Shown: positions 18,546 through 27,935 of the stretch, one piece after another
Layout: the number at the start of each line of letters is the position of its first letter
Numbering within the stretch: the stretch's first letter is position 1
Source: DAHUXD01 sp963736455
GTDB lineage: Bacteria > Acidobacteriota > Thermoanaerobaculia > UBA5066 > Gp7-AA6
Assembly (NCBI GenBank): GCA_963736455.1
Contig: CAVTON010000001.1
Coordinates: 558,001 to 622,000 of the forward strand
DNA length: 64,000 nt
Direction: 5' to 3'
Translations under genes and position numbers: made by a program
Notes under the pieces: model-generated
What the model was told of the DNA's origin: nothing
The model's database searches: none
The model's input: only the letters and a program-made list of their open reading frames with translations

Positions 18546-19061
18546 GTGCGTCGGAGCCTCGCGGCCCTCTTCGTGCTGATCCTCGCGGCCTGCGCCGGCG
18601 GAAAGAAACCGCCGGCGGGTCCGCCGTCGGCGCCCTCGCCCCATCACGTTTCGCCGACGAGTCCGCCGCCTCCCGTGGCCCCGGCTCCCGTTCCGACGCC
18701 CGCCGCTCCGCCGCCGACGGGCGCGGAGACCTCGAGCGTGACGGGGACGGTCACCTACCGGGAGCGAATCGCTCTCACCCCCGAGGCCCGGGTCCAGGTC
18801 GAGCTGCGCGACGTCACCGGCGGCGTCGGTTTCGAGGACGCGCCGGTCGTCTCGCGCCAGATCATCGACCGGCCCGGCCAGGTGCCGGTATCGTTCGAGG
18901 TTCCCTACGCCCTCGCCGCGATCGCGCCGGGCCACGCCTACGCCGTCTCGGCGCGCATCACCGATCGCGGGCAGCTCCAGTTCGTCACGGACACTCCCGT
19001 TCCGGTCATCGCGAACGCCGTCCGGGATTCCGTCGAGATCGTCGTCGTGCCGGTGAGGTAG
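18546..19061 (+). CDS. YbaY-family lipoprotein
   Basis: 171 residues from a GTG start 13 bases after mscL. The signal peptide ends in LILAAC (lipobox). A long proline-rich linker (residues 20-58) precedes a beta-sandwich domain of the YbaY type: SVTGTVTYRERIALTPEARVQVEL, an IDRPGQVPVSFEVPY block and an ITDRGQLQFVTDTPVPV block. YbaY proteins are outer-membrane lipoproteins of poorly known function; some relatives are annotated as pilotin- or chaperone-like. It converges on the oxidoreductase gene with a 10-base gap. Confidence 0.85.
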   Translation: MRRSLAALFVLILAACAGGKKPPAGPPSAPSPHHVSPTSPPPPVAPAPVPTPAAPPPTGAETSSVTGTVTYRERIALTPEARVQVELRDVTGGVGFEDAPVVSRQIIDRPGQVPVSFEVPYALAAIAPGHAYAVSARITDRGQLQFVTDTPVPVIANAVRDSVEIVVVPVR

Positions 19062-19071
19062 CGCCGACGCG

Positions 19072-20454
19072 CTAAGACGAGAACCCGATCCCGAGGGCAT
19101 CGAGGATCTTCAACAGCGGGCCGGCCGCTCTCCCGGCGTCCGCGCGGCGCAGGGCCCGCGTCACGGCCGCCACCGCGAGGCGCCGCAGGGGCTCCGGCGG
19201 AAACGGCAGGGGCTTGCGTCGGACCATCGAGAGGTCGAGAAGCGGACTGCGTCTCTCGAGCGCGAGGTGCGCGAGAATCTTTCCCGCCACCCGGGTGGAT
19301 CCGATGCCGTGGCCGGTATAGCCGAGGCCGTACGCGATGCGGCCGTCGAGCGTTCCGAAGAACGGCGTCAGGCGCGTGGTCGAGGCGATCGGGCCGCCCC
19401 AGGCGAACGGGAATTCGAGAAACGCCAGCTGCGGGAAGTGCCTCCGGAAGCTCGCGCGCAGGGAGGCGTCGTGCGAGGGCGAGTGGTCGCAGGAAGCGTC
19501 CACGCGGTTGCCCGGGTAGTAGGCGGCCTCGCTCGTCCCCCAGAGAATCCGGCCGTCGGCCGTCAGCCGGTAGTAATTGAAGAACGTCCGGGCGTCCACC
19601 ACTCCCTGCCCGCGCTTCCAGCCGATGGCCTCGCGCTCGGATGCGGACAGCGGCCGGCTGACGAGGACGTAGTCGTAGAGCGGCAGGAAACGATGCTTCA
19701 GCGACGGGAACAGCTGATGCGAGTAGGCGTTGGTCCCGAGCACGGCCCGCCGCGCCCGGACGCTCCCGGACGCCGCGCGGACGAGAACGCGGCCGCCGTC
19801 CCGCGAGATCGACTCGACCGGCGTGCCCTCGAAGACGCGGACTCCCGAGCGGATCGCCTCGCCGCGCAGTCCCTCGACGAGGCCCGCGGGATCCACCAGG
19901 GCGTTGCGGGGGGACAGGAGCGAGCCCTCGTAGAGGGGGCTCGCGATTTCGGCGCGCGTCTCCTCGCGGGAGAGAAGTCTGCAATCCGCCATGCCGACGC
20001 GCTCGGCCGCGCGCGCCGCGCTCTCGAGCGATGCGCGGTGCGCTCCGGTCAGGGCGACCGTGAGCTGCCCGGGCCGCCGGAAGTCCGCGTCGATCCGCCG
20101 CTCCGCGACGAACCGCTCGAGCTCGTCGAGGTTCTCGCGGCCCACGCGCGCGAGCTCCCTCGCCTCGTCCAGGCCGAAGTGCGCGATCGCGAGCTCGTGC
20201 GAATGGTCGAGCGCCTCCCCGACGATTCCCGCGTTGCGGCCGCTCCCTCCGAAGCCCGCGGCGCGGCGCTCGACGAGACAGACGGAGAGCGAGGGCTCGA
20301 TCTCCTTGAGGAAGTGCGCGGTCCATAGTCCCGTGAATCCCCCGCCGACGATCGCCACGTCGGCTTCGAGATCGCCCGCGAGCGGCTCGGCCGGCGGACG
20401 GCGCCGCCGCGCCATCCAGTAACAGGCCTCTTCGATCGGGGGGAAAGCCGTCAT
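19072..20454 (-). CDS. FAD-dependent amine oxidoreductase, gamma-glutamylputrescine oxidase-like
   Basis: 460 residues of the DAO family. The N-terminus YWMARRRR leads into the FAD-binding beta-alpha-beta (VAIVGGGFTGLWTAHFL). FGGSGRNAGIV and the C-terminal GLGYTGHGIGSTRVAGKILA contact FAD in relatives. The order and length fit PuuB-type gamma-glutamylputrescine oxidases, which oxidise an amine to an aldehyde with hydrogen peroxide release. No gamma-glutamylputrescine synthetase (PuuA) lies in the window, so the true substrate could be free putrescine or another amine. It is separated from the aminotransferase upstream by a palindromic repeat. Confidence 0.8.
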   Translation of the reverse strand: MTAFPPIEEACYWMARRRRPPAEPLAGDLEADVAIVGGGFTGLWTAHFLKEIEPSLSVCLVERRAAGFGGSGRNAGIVGEALDHSHELAIAHFGLDEARELARVGRENLDELERFVAERRIDADFRRPGQLTVALTGAHRASLESAARAAERVGMADCRLLSREETRAEIASPLYEGSLLSPRNALVDPAGLVEGLRGEAIRSGVRVFEGTPVESISRDGGRVLVRAASGSVRARRAVLGTNAYSHQLFPSLKHRFLPLYDYVLVSRPLSASEREAIGWKRGQGVVDARTFFNYYRLTADGRILWGTSEAAYYPGNRVDASCDHSPSHDASLRASFRRHFPQLAFLEFPFAWGGPIASTTRLTPFFGTLDGRIAYGLGYTGHGIGSTRVAGKILAHLALERRSPLLDLSMVRRKPLPFPPEPLRRLAVAAVTRALRRADAGRAAGPLLKILDALGIGFSS

Positions 20455-20541
20455 GTCATCCCGAGCGCAGCGAGGGATCCCTTTCTAAGTCACGGTGCGC
20501 CAATGAAAGGGATCCCTCGGGCCTGCGGCCCTCGGGATGAC
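20455..20541. repeat. Palindromic intergenic repeat, copy 1
   Basis: An 87-bp nested inverted repeat. The outer arms are GTCATCCCGAG and CTCGGGATGAC; the inner arms are AGGGATCCCTTTC and GAAAGGGATCCCT. It lies between two same-strand genes. Related copies are at 30570-30656, 32252-32337, 36387-36450 and 60304-60602. Confidence 0.9.
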
Positions 20542-20544
20542 CGA

Positions 20545-21894
20545 TCAGAGGCCGTGCTCCTTGTACGCGTCCTGGAGCGAGCCCTCGAGCGCCGCGAGGA
20601 AGCGGTCGATCTCCGGATACGAGATCACGAGCGGCGGCTCGACGCGAAGGACCTGGGCGTTGATGTACGTGCCCGAGATGAGGATGCCCCGGCCGAAGAG
20701 CGCCCTGGCGACCTCGTAGCCGAGGTCGTGGCTCTGGAACTCCATCCCGAGCATCAATCCCCGGCCTCGCGCTCCCTTCATCACCTTCGGATAGCGGTTC
20801 GCGAGCTCGTTTAACCGCGGCAGCATGTACTCGCCCTTCTCGCCGGCCTGCTTCGGGAGGTCTTCCTCGAGCAGGACGTTGATCGTCGCGATCGCCGCGG
20901 CGCAGCAGACCGGGTTGCCGCCGAAGGTCGTCGTGTGGAGGAAGGGATTGTCGATGTACCGCTCCCACGTCTTCGGAGTCCCCACGCACGCCCCGATCGG
21001 CATGACGCCGCCGCCGAATCCCTTGCCGAGGGCCATCAGGTCCGGCACGACGCCATCGTGCTCGCAGCAGAACATCCTGCCGCTGCGGCCCATGCCGCTC
21101 TGGACCTCGTCGAACACCAGCATTGCCCCGTACTTGTCGCAGATCTCGCGCGCCGCGGCCAGATATCCGGGCGGGGCCACGTTGATGCCTCCCTCTCCCT
21201 GGATCGGCTCGATCACGACGGCCGCGACCTTGTCGCCCGAGAAGTCGCCGCTCGCCACGATCATCCGGAGCGCGTCGGCGTCGCCGAAGGGAACGTGCGT
21301 CCAGCGCTTCAGCGGCAGGAACGGCTCGCGGAAGACGGCTTTGGACGTTCCCCCGAGCGAGCCGAGGGACTTTCCATGAAAGGCGCCGATCGTGCCGACG
21401 AAGTGGTGCCGGCCGGTCGTGAGGATCGACATCTTCAGGCACGCCTCCACCGACTCCGTTCCGGAATTGGTCAGGAAGACGTACTGGAGATCGCCCGGCG
21501 TGATCATGGCGACGAGATGCGCGAGATACGTCCGGAGCGGATCGATCAGCTCCTGCGAATGGATCGCCTGCTTGTCGAGCTGCTCTCGAACGGCCTTCAG
21601 GACCCTCGGGTGGCGGTGTCCGGTGACGTAGATCCCGAAACCTCCGAGGATGTCGAGGAACTCCTTGCCCTGGACGTCGCGGAAGACCGCGCCCTCGTCC
21701 TGCCACTCGACGGCCGTGTAGTCGGTCGAGACGGACTTGCGGTATTCGAGAAAGGCCGGGTTGACGTTCTCGGTCCAGTAGCGGACCGATTCCTCGATCA
21801 CCCGCTTCTGCTCGGGCGGCGGGAGGCTCTTCTTGGAAATCAGATCGAGCACGTACGCGGACTCTTCGCGCGCGCCCTTGAGGTTCTGCGACAT
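20545..21894 (-). CDS. Class III aminotransferase, putrescine aminotransferase-like (copy 1)
   Basis: 449 residues. The sequence AGGAG lies directly before the ATG at 21900 and 6 bases before the ATG at 21894, so I chose the latter. The PLP fold is complete: an FLTNSGTESVEACLK block, FHGKSLGSLG, the VFDEVQSGMGRSG block with its PLP aspartate, and the Schiff-base lysine in ALGKGFGGGVMP. The N-terminal extension and length fit PatA/YgjG-type putrescine:2-oxoglutarate aminotransferases, which make 4-aminobutyraldehyde. It lies downstream of the permease and amine oxidase genes on the same strand, so it is likely part of a polyamine catabolic operon. Related amine substrates are possible. Confidence 0.85.
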   Translation of the reverse strand: MSQNLKGAREESAYVLDLISKKSLPPPEQKRVIEESVRYWTENVNPAFLEYRKSVSTDYTAVEWQDEGAVFRDVQGKEFLDILGGFGIYVTGHRHPRVLKAVREQLDKQAIHSQELIDPLRTYLAHLVAMITPGDLQYVFLTNSGTESVEACLKMSILTTGRHHFVGTIGAFHGKSLGSLGGTSKAVFREPFLPLKRWTHVPFGDADALRMIVASGDFSGDKVAAVVIEPIQGEGGINVAPPGYLAAAREICDKYGAMLVFDEVQSGMGRSGRMFCCEHDGVVPDLMALGKGFGGGVMPIGACVGTPKTWERYIDNPFLHTTTFGGNPVCCAAAIATINVLLEEDLPKQAGEKGEYMLPRLNELANRYPKVMKGARGRGLMLGMEFQSHDLGYEVARALFGRGILISGTYINAQVLRVEPPLVISYPEIDRFLAALEGSLQDAYKEHGL

Positions 21895-21958
21895 CGACAT
21901 CTCCTGCGACTCGGATTTGCTCGGGTGGATCGTCGGCTCCCGAAAGCCGGCCGCCATC

Positions 21959-23410
21959 CTAACCCAGCAGCGCGTCCACCTCGGCCGCCGCGCGCTCGCC
22001 GGAGCGGATCGCCCCCTCGACATATCCGGTCCACACGGGAGACGTCTCCGTGCCGGCCCAGTGCACGCGGCGAAAGGGCGCGCGCAGATAGGGTCCGAGC
22101 GCCGTCAGGGTGCCGGGGCCCATGAACGCCCCGTAGCATCCGCGGGTCCACGCCTCCGCGGGCCAGTCGGCGTCCACGTAGCCCGTCGCGTTCGCGCCCT
22201 CGGGACCGAAGAGGTCGGCGATGCGCTCGACGACGAGCCGCCCGCGCTCCTCCATCGGCTTGGCCGTCAACGCGAGCGCCGAGTCCGCCTCGATGAACCC
22301 CACGAGCAGGCCGACGCCCGCGCCGGGCGGGGACGCGTCGTAGAAGCCGCTCGTCGGCGGGCGATCGCTCGTCGCCTCGCCGCTCCACCGATGACGGCGC
22401 CAGAACGGCTTCTCGTAGGCGACCCAGTACTTGATGACGGACCCCATCGGCGAACGCTGCGCGAGCGCGTCGCGCTGCGGCGCAAGCGCGGGCTCGTACG
22501 CGATGCGGGCGGAGAGCGGCAGCGGGACGGTGACGATCGCCCGTCGTGCGCGGAACGAGCCCGATGCCGAAACGACCGTCACGCCGGAATCGTCCTGAGA
22601 GATCGCGGCCACCGGAGCGCCGAGGACGAGGACGTCCTGCAGCTCCGCGCCGAGCCGTCCCGCGAGCTGATGCAGGCTGCCCGGCACCCAGTACGCCTGC
22701 GCGGCGTCCCTCGTATTCCACATCGCTTCGAGGCTGCCGCAGGAGCGGACGTACGACAGGAAGAAGAGAAGCGACACCTGATCGGGCTCGGCGGTATACA
22801 GGCCCTCGACGATCAGCCGAAGCATCGCGCGGGCCCCGGGGTCGCGCGACTGGCCCCGGATCCACTCCTCCATCGTGATGCGATCCCAGTCGCGGGCCTT
22901 CGGAGCGTTCCACGGGTCCTCGAGCGGAACCTCGGCGGCGAGCGTCCGGACGCGCTCGTACGCCCGCGCCATCGCCGCATCGGTCGGCTTTCCGAGCGAG
23001 ACGTCGTCGCCGTCGCCCCAGTAGCGCCGCCCGTTCAACTCGACGACGCTCTTTCCGTCCAGGTACTGATCCACCGTCGCAAGGCGATTCTCGGCCAGGA
23101 GGGCCCGCAACCGTTCGTGCCCGGCTCCCACCCACTGCCCTCCGAGATCGATCGTCTGGCCCGCGATCGTTCCCGCCTTGACGCGACCGCCGATGCGGTC
23201 TCTCGCCTCGAGCAGGGCGACGCGGCGTCCCTTGCGGCGAAGCTCCCGCGCGGCGCACATCCCGGCAAAGCCGGCTCCGACGATGACGACGTCGGCGGAA
23301 CGGGTGCCCTCGCCGGGCTCGATCCGCCGGGCCCGGAGCGGCGCGGGCAGGAGCGTCGCCGCGGCGCCCGCGCCGAGGATCTTCAGCGCGTCCCGGCGGC
23401 TGAGCGTCAT
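21959..23410 (-). CDS. Flavin monoamine oxidase, exported by Tat
   Basis: 483 residues. The N-terminus SRRDALKILGAGAAATLLP is a twin-arginine signal, so the folded flavoprotein is probably exported. The FAD-binding motif VVIVGAGFAGMCAARELRRKG is followed by ARDRIGGRV, and the C-terminal HWAGTETSPVWTGYVEGAI block is the amine oxidase FAD contact. Members oxidise primary amines such as putrescine, tyramine or histamine to aldehydes with peroxide release. Its start overlaps the stop of the APC permease by ATGA, linking transport and oxidation. The substrate is inferred from context as a polyamine. Confidence 0.88.
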   Translation of the reverse strand: MTLSRRDALKILGAGAAATLLPAPLRARRIEPGEGTRSADVVIVGAGFAGMCAARELRRKGRRVALLEARDRIGGRVKAGTIAGQTIDLGGQWVGAGHERLRALLAENRLATVDQYLDGKSVVELNGRRYWGDGDDVSLGKPTDAAMARAYERVRTLAAEVPLEDPWNAPKARDWDRITMEEWIRGQSRDPGARAMLRLIVEGLYTAEPDQVSLLFFLSYVRSCGSLEAMWNTRDAAQAYWVPGSLHQLAGRLGAELQDVLVLGAPVAAISQDDSGVTVVSASGSFRARRAIVTVPLPLSARIAYEPALAPQRDALAQRSPMGSVIKYWVAYEKPFWRRHRWSGEATSDRPPTSGFYDASPPGAGVGLLVGFIEADSALALTAKPMEERGRLVVERIADLFGPEGANATGYVDADWPAEAWTRGCYGAFMGPGTLTALGPYLRAPFRRVHWAGTETSPVWTGYVEGAIRSGERAAAEVDALLG

Positions 23411-24825
23411 GACGGACGGCGGCGAGGAATCAGGAGATAGCCGACGATGACCGTCGCGAGCGTCTCGCCGCCCAGGATCAGTCCCTCCTTCAGGGGCGCC
23501 TGGCTCGTCGGGGACGGCACGAAGAAGAGGACGCAGGCGCCGAAGATGTAGAGCGTGCAGAGCCACGAGGCGACGGCGGCGCCCAGGCGGCCCCCGGGCA
23601 TCCGGTACGGCCGCGGCTGTTCGGGCCGCCGGCGCCGGAGCACGACGAAGGCCGGGAACACGAGCAGGTAGCAGAGGAGCAGGCACAGAGCCGTCAGCCG
23701 GAACGTCATCCAGAAGATGTTCGACTGGTTGTTCGAGAGCAGGGCCCCTCCGACGAGCAGCAGCGTCGAGACGCAGCCCATCGCGACGAACGCGACGGCC
23801 GGCGTCTTGAACCTCGGGTGCAGCCGCCCCAACGCCTCGGGGAGGACCCCCTCCTCGGCCGCAACCGCGGCGACCCGGTTCGCTCCGAGGCTCCAGGTCA
23901 CGACGTTGGCGACGCACGCATAGAGAAACCCGAGGCCGAGCAGGAAGACCGCCGTGTCGCCGGCGCGCCCCCACTGCTTGCCGAGAACGGCGAGCGCATC
24001 CCAGGTCCCGGTCACGATCGAGAGCTTCTCGGCCGGAACGGCGAAGAGGATCCCGCCGATCGCGAACGAGTAGAGGACCGCGATCAGCGCCCCCGACCAG
24101 AGGATCACGCGCGGGACGTCGCGTTTGGGGTCGCGCATCTCGCCGCCCGCCGAGCTCATCAGCTCGAAGCCGAAGGTCGAGTACAGCAAGGCCGGAAGGT
24201 ACGCGAGCGTGTCGTTCCACTTCGGCGCCAGGCCTCCGAGCGAGAAGGGGCTGGCCGACGTCCGTCCGTGAAAGAGCGCCGTCAATCCGAGCACTCCGAG
24301 CACCAGGAAAATGAGCGCCTTGACCACCGCGCCAAGATTGGGAACCCACTTGGAGACCTCGAGCCGGACGACCCCGATGGCCACCGTCACCCACGTCAGG
24401 ACGATGGCGATTCCGGCCTCCTGCCAGGGCGAGTGGGTCTTCAGGAACATCTGCGAAAAGGTCCCCGCGAAGATCAGGTAGACGGATGGGATCCAGTAGG
24501 CGTTGTTGATCCAGTACATCCAGGCCACGGTCGAGCCCCACTTCGGCCCGAAGGCCTCGCGAACCCAGACGTAAACCCCGCCCTCACCCGGCCACGCCGC
24601 CCCGAGCTCGGCCGTGATCAGCCCGTAGGGGATGAAGAAGACGACCATGGTGATCGCCCACCAGGAGAACCAGGCGTACCCCATGGCGGCCGACGAAGCC
24701 AGCGTGTCGATCGTCAGGATGGCGCAAACCGTGAAGAGGACGAGGTCGGACCGGCCGAGCACGCGCTCGAGCGCCGGGGCGCTCCGGCGGCCGGCCGGAA
24801 GGGACGATTCCGAAACGAGGCTCAC
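23407..24825 (-). CDS. APC-superfamily amino-acid/polyamine permease
   Basis: 472 residues, about twelve membrane helices. The start is a GTG at 24825 (the frame is open far upstream but antisense to gabT). The features ITAELGAAWPGEGGVYVWVREAFG and FGFELMSSAGGEMRDPKRDVPR are typical of the glutamate/GABA and putrescine carriers of the APC superfamily. The gene is divergent from gabT over 120 bases, so one control region may serve both directions. Substrate most likely an amine or amino acid of this island (GABA or putrescine), inferred from neighbours. Confidence 0.85.
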   Translation of the reverse strand: MSLVSESSLPAGRRSAPALERVLGRSDLVLFTVCAILTIDTLASSAAMGYAWFSWWAITMVVFFIPYGLITAELGAAWPGEGGVYVWVREAFGPKWGSTVAWMYWINNAYWIPSVYLIFAGTFSQMFLKTHSPWQEAGIAIVLTWVTVAIGVVRLEVSKWVPNLGAVVKALIFLVLGVLGLTALFHGRTSASPFSLGGLAPKWNDTLAYLPALLYSTFGFELMSSAGGEMRDPKRDVPRVILWSGALIAVLYSFAIGGILFAVPAEKLSIVTGTWDALAVLGKQWGRAGDTAVFLLGLGFLYACVANVVTWSLGANRVAAVAAEEGVLPEALGRLHPRFKTPAVAFVAMGCVSTLLLVGGALLSNNQSNIFWMTFRLTALCLLLCYLLVFPAFVVLRRRRPEQPRPYRMPGGRLGAAVASWLCTLYIFGACVLFFVPSPTSQAPLKEGLILGGETLATVIVGYLLIPRRRPS

Positions 24826-24945
24826 TGGCGGGGATCCTATCGCAAATGTCAGTCCCACAGCGACTTCCGGGCGAAGACTGGCCGGTGGAGCGGGCCGCGT
24901 GATAGGCTGCCACCCTTCGGTCCAACCGATCCGGGCTCCTTGATC

Positions 24946-26274
24946 ATGTCCGCAATTCACACTGGCTCGATCCGTCTGAAAACCGCCCTTCCCGGGCCGC
25001 GCTCCCTCGAGCTGGCCGCCCGCCGGGGCGCCGCCGTCCCCCGGGGGGTCGGCCACTCGAGCCCGATCTATGCCTCGAGCGCCCGCGGGGCGATGCTGAC
25101 CGACGTGGACGGAAACGTCCTGATCGACTTCGCGGGCGGCATCGGGACGCTGAACATCGGGCACTCGAACCCGGAGGTCGTCCGCGCCGCCTCGGCCCAG
25201 CTCGAGCGCTTCACGCACACCTGCTTCAGCGTCGCCCCCTACGAAGGCTACGTGGCGCTCGCCGAGCGCCTCAACGCGCTCGCTCCCGGCAAGGGGCCGA
25301 AGAAGACCCTGCTCGCCAACAGCGGCGCCGAGGCGGTCGAGAACGCCGTCAAGATCGCCCGCCACGCGACCGGCCGGGAGGCCGTCGTCGTCTTCGACCA
25401 TGCCTTCCACGGCCGCACGCTGCTGACGATGAGCATGACGAGCAAGGTCCGGCCGTACAAGTTCGGCTTTGGACCGTTCGCGCCCGAGGTCTATCGACTT
25501 CCCTACCCGTACGAGTACCGCGGCCGCTACGCCGGCGCGGAGGCGGCCGCGGAGTCGCTCGAGGAGTTCTTCAAGACCGGGGTCGCGGCCGAGGACGTCG
25601 CGTGCGTCGTCATCGAGCTCGTCCTCGGCGAGGGCGGCTTCGTCGTGGCGCCGCGGGACTACGTCGCCGCCCTGTCGCGAATCTGCCGCGAGCACGGGAT
25701 CCTGCTCGTCGTCGACGAGGTGCAGACGGGATTCGGACGCACCGGCCGGATGTTCGCGTGCGAGCATTACGGGCTCGAGCCCGACCTCGTCACGATGGCG
25801 AAGTCCCTCGCCGGCGGTCTTCCGCTCTCCGCCGTCACGGGCCGGGCCGACGTGATGGACAGCGCGCAGGTCGGCGGGCTCGGCGGAACCTATGCCGGCA
25901 ATCCGGTGGCCTGCGCCGCCGCCCTCGCGGCGATCGATTTTCTCGAAGCGCACCGGCTTCCCGAGCGCGCCGCCGCGATCGGCCGCGCCGTCGAGGCGCG
26001 CTTCCGCGCGTTTCTCGACCGGTTCCCCTTCGTCGGCGACGCCCGCGGCCTCGGTGCGATGCGGGCGCTCGAGATCGTCCGCGACAAGGCCGGGCGGGAA
26101 CCCGACAAGGACCGGACCGATCGCATCCTCCGCCTCGCCGGCGAGAAGGGCCTCGTCCTCGTCGGAGCGGGAACTTTCGGAAACGTGATTCGCACGCTCA
26201 TGCCGCTCGTCATCACCGACGACGAGCTCGCCGAGGGATTGGACGTCCTGGAACATGCGCTCCAGGAAGCCTGA
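24946..26274 (+). CDS. gabT: 4-aminobutyrate aminotransferase-type class III aminotransferase
   Basis: 442 residues from ATG 24946. The key motifs are NSGAEAVENAVKIAR (PLP phosphate), FDHAFHGRTLLTMSMT, VVDEVQTGFGRTG with the PLP aspartate, the Schiff-base lysine in TMAKSLAGGLPLSAV, and GGTYAGNPVACAAALA. This is the typical GABA aminotransferase signature: it converts GABA and 2-oxoglutarate to succinate semialdehyde and glutamate, with PLP. The succinate-semialdehyde dehydrogenase candidate lies 2.8 kb downstream on the same strand. A 5-aminovalerate or related substrate is also possible. Confidence 0.88.
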   Translation: MSAIHTGSIRLKTALPGPRSLELAARRGAAVPRGVGHSSPIYASSARGAMLTDVDGNVLIDFAGGIGTLNIGHSNPEVVRAASAQLERFTHTCFSVAPYEGYVALAERLNALAPGKGPKKTLLANSGAEAVENAVKIARHATGREAVVVFDHAFHGRTLLTMSMTSKVRPYKFGFGPFAPEVYRLPYPYEYRGRYAGAEAAAESLEEFFKTGVAAEDVACVVIELVLGEGGFVVAPRDYVAALSRICREHGILLVVDEVQTGFGRTGRMFACEHYGLEPDLVTMAKSLAGGLPLSAVTGRADVMDSAQVGGLGGTYAGNPVACAAALAAIDFLEAHRLPERAAAIGRAVEARFRAFLDRFPFVGDARGLGAMRALEIVRDKAGREPDKDRTDRILRLAGEKGLVLVGAGTFGNVIRTLMPLVITDDELAEGLDVLEHALQEA

Positions 26275-26379
26275 GACGCGTACCGCCGGGCTCCGCCGCC
26301 CCGCCCCGACGACGGGCGCTCGGCGCAAGCACCTCTTCTGCGCCGGAGACTCTTAGCCGCCCCTCCGGCGTTCGAGAAC

Positions 26380-26393
26380 GGCACAGATCTTGC
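26380..26393 (+). promoter_or_regulatory. Candidate sigma-54 (-24/-12) promoter
   Basis: GGCAC-A-GATC-TTGC matches the sigma-54 consensus (T)GGCAC-G-N4-TTGC, with the required GG and GC ten bases apart. It lies 23 bases before the aminotransferase start, which leaves a leader of only about 12 bases. In E. coli the putrescine aminotransferase gene is sigma-54 dependent, which makes the match more interesting. No activator gene is seen here. Confidence 0.4.
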
Positions 26394-26416
26394 CGGACGA
26401 CGAAAGAGGGAACGAC

Positions 26417-27823
26417 ATGGCGACGCAGGAAATCACGACCGGTCAGGCGAGGATGAGCAAGCAGGAGCTCATCCAGGAATCCCAGAAGTGGCTCGACATC
26501 ATTTCGACCACGGATCTCTCCGCGGAGCAGCGGACGAAGATCGAGGCCGACACCGTCGACAACTTCTCCTTCTATTACAACCGCGGATACCTCGAGTACC
26601 GCAAGTCGGTCATCGAGATGCGCGAGAACCCGGCCCTCGAGTGGGTCGGTCAGGGCTCGACCTTTCAGGATCTGTCGGGCCGGACCTACATCGACTGCCT
26701 CGGCGGCTACGGCATCTACAGCGCGGGAATCCGCCACCCGAAGATCGTGCAGGCCGTCGCGGACCAGCTGCAGCGGATGCCGCTCTCGAGCCAGGAGCTC
26801 CTCGACCCCCTGCGCGGCGCCCTCGCTCGCCTGCTCGGCGAGATCACGCCGGGCGATCTGCAGTACTCGTTCTTCATCAACAACGGCACCGACGCGGTCG
26901 AAGGCGCGATCAAGCTCGCCCGGATCTTCACCGGGCGGACCAACTTCATCAGCTCGCTTCGCGGGTTTCACGGCAAGAGCTGCGGCTCGCTCTCGCTGCT
27001 CGGCAAGTGGGAGTACCGGGAGCCGTTTCTGCCGCTCTTGCCCGGCATCCACTTCGTCGAGTTCGGCGATGCCGACGCCGTCATCGAGGAGCTGTACAAG
27101 GCGGACCAGACCGGCAAGGGCATCGCGGGAGTGATCATGGAGCCGGTCCAGGGCGAGGCCGGCGCGATCGTTCCGCCCGACGACTTCTGGCCGAGGATCC
27201 GGAAGGCCTGCGACGAGTACGGCGCGCTGCTCATCGCCGACGAGGTCCAGACGGGTCTCGGGCGCACCGGAGCGCTCTTCGGCGTGGACCACTGGAACGT
27301 CGTTCCCGACATCATGTGTCTGGGCAAGGCTCTCGGCGGCGGCGTCATGCCGCTCTCGGCCTTCATCTCGACGCCCAAGATCTGGAGCGTGCTCGAGACG
27401 AATCCGTTCATCCATTCCTCGACCTTCGGAGGCAATCCGCTCGCGTGCGCCGCGGGAATCGCAGCGATCAACGTGACGCTCGAGGAGGATCTCCCGGGCC
27501 AGGCGGCGCGCAAGGGCAAGTTCCTGCTCGCGCAGCTGATCCGTCTCAAGATGCGCTACGACCGCCTCATCCACCGGATCGGCGGCCGGGGCCTGCTGCT
27601 CGGCATCGAGTTCGTCAACACGGAGATCGGATACAAGGTCGTCTCGGGCCTCTTCCGCCGGGGCGTTCTCGTGGCGGGGACCCTGACCAACTCCAAGGTC
27701 GTGCGCATCGAACCCGCGCTCAACATCTCCGACAAGCTCCTGAAGGACGTCCTCGGGGCTCTCGAGGAGACGCTCAGGGAGGTCGACGACGCCACCCCGG
27801 ACATCAAGAAGGACGAGGAGTGA
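26417..27823 (+). CDS. Class III aminotransferase, putrescine aminotransferase-like (copy 2)
   Basis: 468 residues; ATG 26417 with AGAGGG upstream. It resembles the enzyme at 20545-21894 in N-terminal length and in the motif order FINNGTDAVEGAIKLAR, FHGKSCGSLSLLG, IADEVQTGLGRTG, the Schiff-base lysine in CLGKALGGGVMP, and STFGGNPLACAAGIAAIN. It is probably an amine:2-oxoglutarate aminotransferase (putrescine, cadaverine or lysine). Having two such paralogues 5 kb apart suggests different substrates or regulation. A candidate sigma-54 promoter precedes it. Confidence 0.85.
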   Translation: MATQEITTGQARMSKQELIQESQKWLDIISTTDLSAEQRTKIEADTVDNFSFYYNRGYLEYRKSVIEMRENPALEWVGQGSTFQDLSGRTYIDCLGGYGIYSAGIRHPKIVQAVADQLQRMPLSSQELLDPLRGALARLLGEITPGDLQYSFFINNGTDAVEGAIKLARIFTGRTNFISSLRGFHGKSCGSLSLLGKWEYREPFLPLLPGIHFVEFGDADAVIEELYKADQTGKGIAGVIMEPVQGEAGAIVPPDDFWPRIRKACDEYGALLIADEVQTGLGRTGALFGVDHWNVVPDIMCLGKALGGGVMPLSAFISTPKIWSVLETNPFIHSSTFGGNPLACAAGIAAINVTLEEDLPGQAARKGKFLLAQLIRLKMRYDRLIHRIGGRGLLLGIEFVNTEIGYKVVSGLFRRGVLVAGTLTNSKVVRIEPALNISDKLLKDVLGALEETLREVDDATPDIKKDEE

Positions 27824-27850
27824 CCGGCGCCAGGCTCGCGACGAGAGCCC

Positions 27851-27876
27851 GTAGGGGCGGCCCTTGCGGCCGCCCG
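27851..27876. repeat. 26-nt hairpin repeat, copy 1
   Basis: The segment runs from GTAGGGGCGGCCC to GGCCGCCCG and can fold with GGGCGGC pairing to GCCGCCC. An identical 26-base copy is at 47218-47243. Related hairpins are common between genes in many environmental bacteria. Confidence 0.85.
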
Positions 27877-27935
27877 CGGGCGGGGACGTGCGCCGCCCCG
27901 ACGGACGCGGTCAGACGGAAACCGGTGGTAGCCGC

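Noticed and set aside
24826..24945. Sigma-54 site before the APC permease (GGGACT...TTTGC)
   Set aside because: GG/GC spacing fits but the -24 element otherwise mismatches the consensus.
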